Assembly (NCBI GenBank): GCA_050954505.1
Contig: JBPBPY010000391.1
Span: 1-7,903, forward strand
Source of the DNA: JAQGMO01 sp050954505
GTDB lineage: Bacteria > Pseudomonadota > Gammaproteobacteria > Burkholderiales > Burkholderiaceae_D
DNA length: 7,903 bases
Reading direction: 5' to 3'
This document shows positions 5,255 to 7,903 of this stretch, piece after piece. Both the position numbers and the translations under genes were made by a program. Within the stretch, counting starts at the first letter, position 1, and each line of letters opens with the position of its first letter. A model generated the notes under the pieces. It did not search any database and had not been told where the DNA came from. It was given only the letters and a program-made list of their open reading frames with translations.

Positions 5255-5656
5255 ATGACAACAACGGTATTCACCTACGGTTCGCTGATGTTCCCCAGGG
5301 TCTGGCAAAACGTCGTGCGCGGCAGCTACCGCGCCTCGAACGCCCACGTCAAGGAACACGGCCGCTTTGCCGTTCATGGGGAAAAATATCCCGGCATGGT
5401 GCTGCTGCCAGGCTCCAGCGTCGATGGCGTGCTGTACCACGATCTCGATGATGCCGACCTGCTGCGGCTGGACCGCTTCGAAGGCAGCGAGTACCGCCGT
5501 GACACCGTCATCGCCACGCTGGAAGACGGCCAGCAGATCGAAGCCGATACCTATATCCACATCGTCACCGAACGCCTGGCCAGCACACCGTGGCATCCGG
5601 GCGAATTCGACCTGGCCGGCTTCCTGCATACCTATTGCCCGGAGGGGTCAGTATAA
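5255..5656 (+). CDS. Gamma-glutamylcyclotransferase family protein (AIG2/YtfP-like), 133 aa
   Basis: The protein is a small cytoplasmic beta-barrel of the GGCT-like fold, whose members release 5-oxoproline from gamma-glutamyl amines or peptides. The YtfP/AIG2 branch has poorly defined substrates. Visible signatures are FTYGSLMFP at 6-14 (the substrate-binding YGSL loop), YPGMVLLPGS at 45-54, VDGVLYHDL at 56-64 and LDRFEGSEYRRD at 72-83. In the last, Glu76 is the conserved acid expected to be catalytic, and YRR is the usual follow-up. The length fits the family (about 110-150 aa). The ATG at 5255 is fixed by the YGSL position near the N-terminus; the ribosome site is weak. It is transcribed away from hyi across the phased A-tract array, and its stop codon overlaps a probable promoter element for argS. 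Confidence 0.92.
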   Translation: MTTTVFTYGSLMFPRVWQNVVRGSYRASNAHVKEHGRFAVHGEKYPGMVLLPGSSVDGVLYHDLDDADLLRLDRFEGSEYRRDTVIATLEDGQQIEADTYIHIVTERLASTPWHPGEFDLAGFLHTYCPEGSV

Positions 5657-5657
5657 T
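5652..5657 (+). promoter_or_regulatory. Candidate -10 box (TATAAT) for argS
   Basis: A perfect TATAAT overlaps the stop codon of the upstream cyclotransferase gene and lies 114 bases before the argS ATG. No good -35 lies 16-18 bases upstream (ACCTAT-like bases only), and there is no TG extension, so it would need an activator or be weak. It implies a leader of roughly 105-110 bases for argS. Confidence 0.4.
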
Positions 5658-5771
5658 GAGGCACAGGCTGTGATGCCGTACCGCATCGCCTGCCCAGCGT
5701 AGCCGCGTGGTCCTTGCAACGCTGGCGCCAGCGCCTTCCATTTGCCAGCCATTTTCACGACGATATCACCC

Positions 5772-7544
5772 ATGCTAGTGCAACAAAAACAACAGATCAT
5801 CGGCTTGTTCGACGCCGCATTGGCACCCATCCTCGCCGCTGCCGGGACTGCCGGGACTGCCGCGCCAAGCGCGCCAGTCATCTCTTTGGAGCGCCCGCGC
5901 GACACCGCCCACGGCGACGCTGCCTGCAACATCGCCATGCAACTGGCCAAGCCGCTCAAGAAAAATCCGCGTGAACTGGCCCAGGCCGTGGTCGCCGCCG
6001 TCATGGCCGCCCCGGGCCGGGCAGAATTGATCGACAGTGTCGAGATCGCCGGTCCGGGCTTCATCAACATCCGTCTGTCTGCCGCTGCGCGCCAGGCGGT
6101 GGTCAATACCATCTTCGAACAGGGCGCAGCATTTGGCCAGAGCAAGGCCGGCGCCGGCCGCAAGGTCCTGGTGGAGTTTGTGTCCGCCAACCCGACCGGC
6201 CCGCTGCATGTCGGCCATGGCCGCCAGGGTGCGCTGGGCGACGCCATGTCGGCACTGTTTGCCGCCCAGGGTTATGCCGTTACCCGCGAGTTCTATTACA
6301 ACGACGCCGGCGTGCAGATCGCCACGCTGGCCAACTCGGTGCAGCTGCGCGCGCGCGGCTTGAAGCCGGGCGATGCGCAGTGGCCGGAAAATGCCTACAA
6401 CGGCGATTACATCGCCGATATCGCCGCTGATTTCCTGGCCGGCAAAACCGTTGCGGCCAGCGATGGCCAGCCCGTCACCGCCAGCGGCAAGGTCGACGAC
6501 CTCGACTCGATGCGCCTGTTTGCCGTCGCCTACCTCCGGCGCGAACAGGATCTCGATCTGCTGGCCTTCGGCGTGCGTTTCGATAATTACTATCTCGAAT
6601 CGTCGCTGTATGCCGACGGCCGGGTTGCCGCCACCGTCGCCGCTTTAACGGCCGCCGGTAAGACCTACGAGCAGGATGGCGCGCTGTGGCTGCGCACCAC
6701 CGACTATGGCGACGACAAGGACCGGGTGATGAAGAAGTCCGACGGCACCTTCACCTATTTCGTGCCCGACGTTGCCTACCATGTCACCAAGTTCGAACGC
6801 GGTTTTGGCCAGGTCATCAATGTCCAGGGCAGCGACCATCATGGCACCATCGCGCGCGTGCGCGCCGGCCTGCAGGCGCTCGACATCGGCATCCCGCAAG
6901 GCTATCCCGACTATGTGCTGCACAAGATGGTCACCGTCATGAAAGGGGGCGAAGAAGTCAAGATTTCCAAGCGTGCCGGTTCCTATGTCACGCTGCGCGA
7001 CCTCATCGAATGGTCGGCCGGCAGCGACGCTGTCGATGAAGCCGGCACCGTCACCCGCGCCGCCGGCGACCTGGTGCGCGGCCGTGACGCGGTGCGCTTT
7101 TTCCTCATCTCGCGCAAGGCCGATTCGGAATTCGTTTTCGATGTCGACCTGGCACTGGCGCAGTCCGATGAAAACCCGGTGTATTACGTGCAGTATGCGT
7201 TTGCGCGCATCTGTTCGGTGCTCAACCAGTGGGGCGGCGATACCGCTACACTGGCAGGCGTCGACCTGGCGCCGCTGACCGCGCCGCGCGAAGTGCTGCT
7301 GCTGGCCAAACTGGCCGAATATCCCGACGCCTTGCAAAAGGCGCTGGAAGAACTCGGCCCGCACCAGGTGGCCTTCTATTTGCGCGACCTCGCCGGCGAG
7401 CTGCACAGCTATTACAATGCCGAACGCGTGCTGGTCGATGACGTGCCGACAAAAATGGCCAGGCTGGCACTGATGGTGGCCACGCGCCAGGTGCTGCACA
7501 ATGGCCTGAACCTGCTTGGCGTTTCCACGCCGGCGCGCATGTAA
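5772..7544 (+). CDS. argS: Arginyl-tRNA synthetase
   Basis: This class I aminoacyl-tRNA synthetase charges tRNA-Arg in the cytoplasm. It is 590 aa, normal for the bacterial enzyme. The N-terminal Arg-tRNA-synthetase domain covers roughly 1-100, including GDAACNIAMQLAK (48-60) and IAGPGFINIRLS (92-103). The catalytic core has VEFVSANPTGPLHVGHGR, with the HIGH-type motif HVGH at 146-149. The DYGDDKDRVMKKSDGTFTYF region is at 311-330 and GSDHHGTIARV at 353-363. The second signature, KISKR at 397-401 in EEVKISKRAGSYVTLRDLIEW, is an Ile variant of KMSK. The C-terminal DALR anticodon-binding domain follows, ending HSYYNAERVLVDD and LLGVSTPARM. The start is ATG 5772 (MLVQQKQQI); a TTG at 5742 would add 10 unlike residues. 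The ribosome site is weak. A 9-base duplication (GCCGGGACT at 5841 and 5850) gives Gly-Thr-Ala twice near residue 25. The SPOR-like gene follows after 54 bases. Confidence 0.98.
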   Translation: MLVQQKQQIIGLFDAALAPILAAAGTAGTAAPSAPVISLERPRDTAHGDAACNIAMQLAKPLKKNPRELAQAVVAAVMAAPGRAELIDSVEIAGPGFINIRLSAAARQAVVNTIFEQGAAFGQSKAGAGRKVLVEFVSANPTGPLHVGHGRQGALGDAMSALFAAQGYAVTREFYYNDAGVQIATLANSVQLRARGLKPGDAQWPENAYNGDYIADIAADFLAGKTVAASDGQPVTASGKVDDLDSMRLFAVAYLRREQDLDLLAFGVRFDNYYLESSLYADGRVAATVAALTAAGKTYEQDGALWLRTTDYGDDKDRVMKKSDGTFTYFVPDVAYHVTKFERGFGQVINVQGSDHHGTIARVRAGLQALDIGIPQGYPDYVLHKMVTVMKGGEEVKISKRAGSYVTLRDLIEWSAGSDAVDEAGTVTRAAGDLVRGRDAVRFFLISRKADSEFVFDVDLALAQSDENPVYYVQYAFARICSVLNQWGGDTATLAGVDLAPLTAPREVLLLAKLAEYPDALQKALEELGPHQVAFYLRDLAGELHSYYNAERVLVDDVPTKMARLALMVATRQVLHNGLNLLGVSTPARM

Positions 7545-7598
7545 GATGTGCGTGGCCGCGCTTTCAACTGAAATTGGGCATGACGAAACAAACGAAGC

Positions 7599-7903
7599 AT
7601 GAATAATCCCCGCAACAGCACCAAGTCAGCACCAGGCATCGGCAAGCATGGTCCCATTGCCACGGCGCTGGCAGGGCGTTTCTCCCCGATGCCCGGGCGC
7701 GTGCAGCGCAGAGACGGCGCGCCTCATCCAGGCCGCCATCAGGACGGCGGCACGGTTCTCGGTTTGATCATCGGCCTGATCATCGGTTTGTCGATTGCCG
7801 TCGGCGTTGCCATCACCATCAAGAACACGCCTTTGCCGTTCAATAACAAGCTGGGCAAGCAAGGCAGGCTGGCTGAACCGACGCCGGGACAGATCGCCGA
7901 CCC
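7599..7903 (+). CDS. SPOR/FtsN-like membrane-anchored protein, N-terminal part (3' end outside window)
   Basis: The 101 visible residues start at ATG 7599 (MNNPRNSTKSAPG). A basic, Pro/Gly-rich cytoplasmic N-terminus of about 50 residues (RFSPMPGRVQRRDG, HPGRHQDGG) leads to one hydrophobic segment at about 51-74, GTVLGLIIGLIIGLSIAVGVA. It is followed by TIKNTPLPFNNKLGKQGRLAEPTPGQIADP, which would begin the periplasmic part. This N-in, single-pass layout and the LLGLIIGL...TPLPF style are typical of the betaproteobacterial FtsN-like SPOR protein commonly found straight after argS. That family binds denuded septal peptidoglycan through a C-terminal SPOR domain. The SPOR domain is outside the window, so the call rests on the anchor and gene order. 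The frame closes at 7581-7583, and ATG 7599 is the only plausible start, with a weak ribosome site (AACGAAGC). Confidence 0.82.
   Translation, partial: MNNPRNSTKSAPGIGKHGPIATALAGRFSPMPGRVQRRDGAPHPGRHQDGGTVLGLIIGLIIGLSIAVGVAITIKNTPLPFNNKLGKQGRLAEPTPGQIAD

Noticed and set aside
4991..5629. Upstream extension of hyi to a 478-codon frame
   Set aside because: The extra residues are antisense to the cyclotransferase gene and translate the 11-base array into FRxFSDG-like repeats; the Hyi family begins at the ATG at 4990, which has a good ribosome site.
6645..7499. 284-codon minus-strand frame inside argS
   Set aside because: It lies wholly opposite conserved ArgS catalytic sequence and is a shadow frame.
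7580..7606. 8-codon upstream frame overlapping the SPOR-like gene start
   Set aside because: It has no ribosome site and nothing beyond the overlap to suggest translation; most likely chance.

Overview
The window is GC-rich bacterial chromosome with compact housekeeping genes. The adenosylcobalamin-dependent ethanolamine ammonia-lyase pair, a betaproteobacterial-type arginyl-tRNA synthetase (KISKR signature loop) and a small membrane-anchored FtsN/SPOR-like protein directly after argS together suggest a betaproteobacterium, most likely of the Oxalobacteraceae (Massilia / Duganella / Janthinobacterium-like). The placement is by inference from gene content and protein style; no search was possible.

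Left part (1-2461, all minus strand): a 138-codon gene of unknown function, then eutB and eutC in that transcriptional order, with 59-base and 30-base gaps, so probably one transcript. EutBC converts ethanolamine to acetaldehyde and ammonia. EutC runs off the left edge of the window inside a striking low-complexity tract (17 hexanucleotide units coding an Ala-Asp/Ala-Gly repeat), placed where the family has only a short loop.

Middle part (2462-4192): a repeat-rich gene-free stretch containing a decayed 13-base tandem array, followed on the plus strand by a 68-aa unknown protein, a 179-aa protein with an excisionase/MerR-like helix-turn-helix, a coiled coil and an aromatic C-terminal tail, a gene-free 377-base stretch with palindromes, and a 44-aa zinc-ribbon protein.

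Right part (4193-7903): hyi (hydroxypyruvate isomerase family, minus strand) diverges from a gamma-glutamylcyclotransferase-like gene (plus strand). Their shared 264-base intergenic region carries an 11-base tandem array with A-tracts in helical phase, a candidate intrinsically bent DNA element. The cyclotransferase gene is followed by argS, whose likely -10 box overlaps the cyclotransferase stop codon, and then by the start of a SPOR/FtsN-like membrane protein cut by the right edge.

I see no insertion sequence, CRISPR array, tRNA or rRNA. No complete new multi-gene system is evident. The parts most worth a second look are the EutC repeat insertion, the phased A-tract array, and the helix-turn-helix/coiled-coil gene with its small neighbours.
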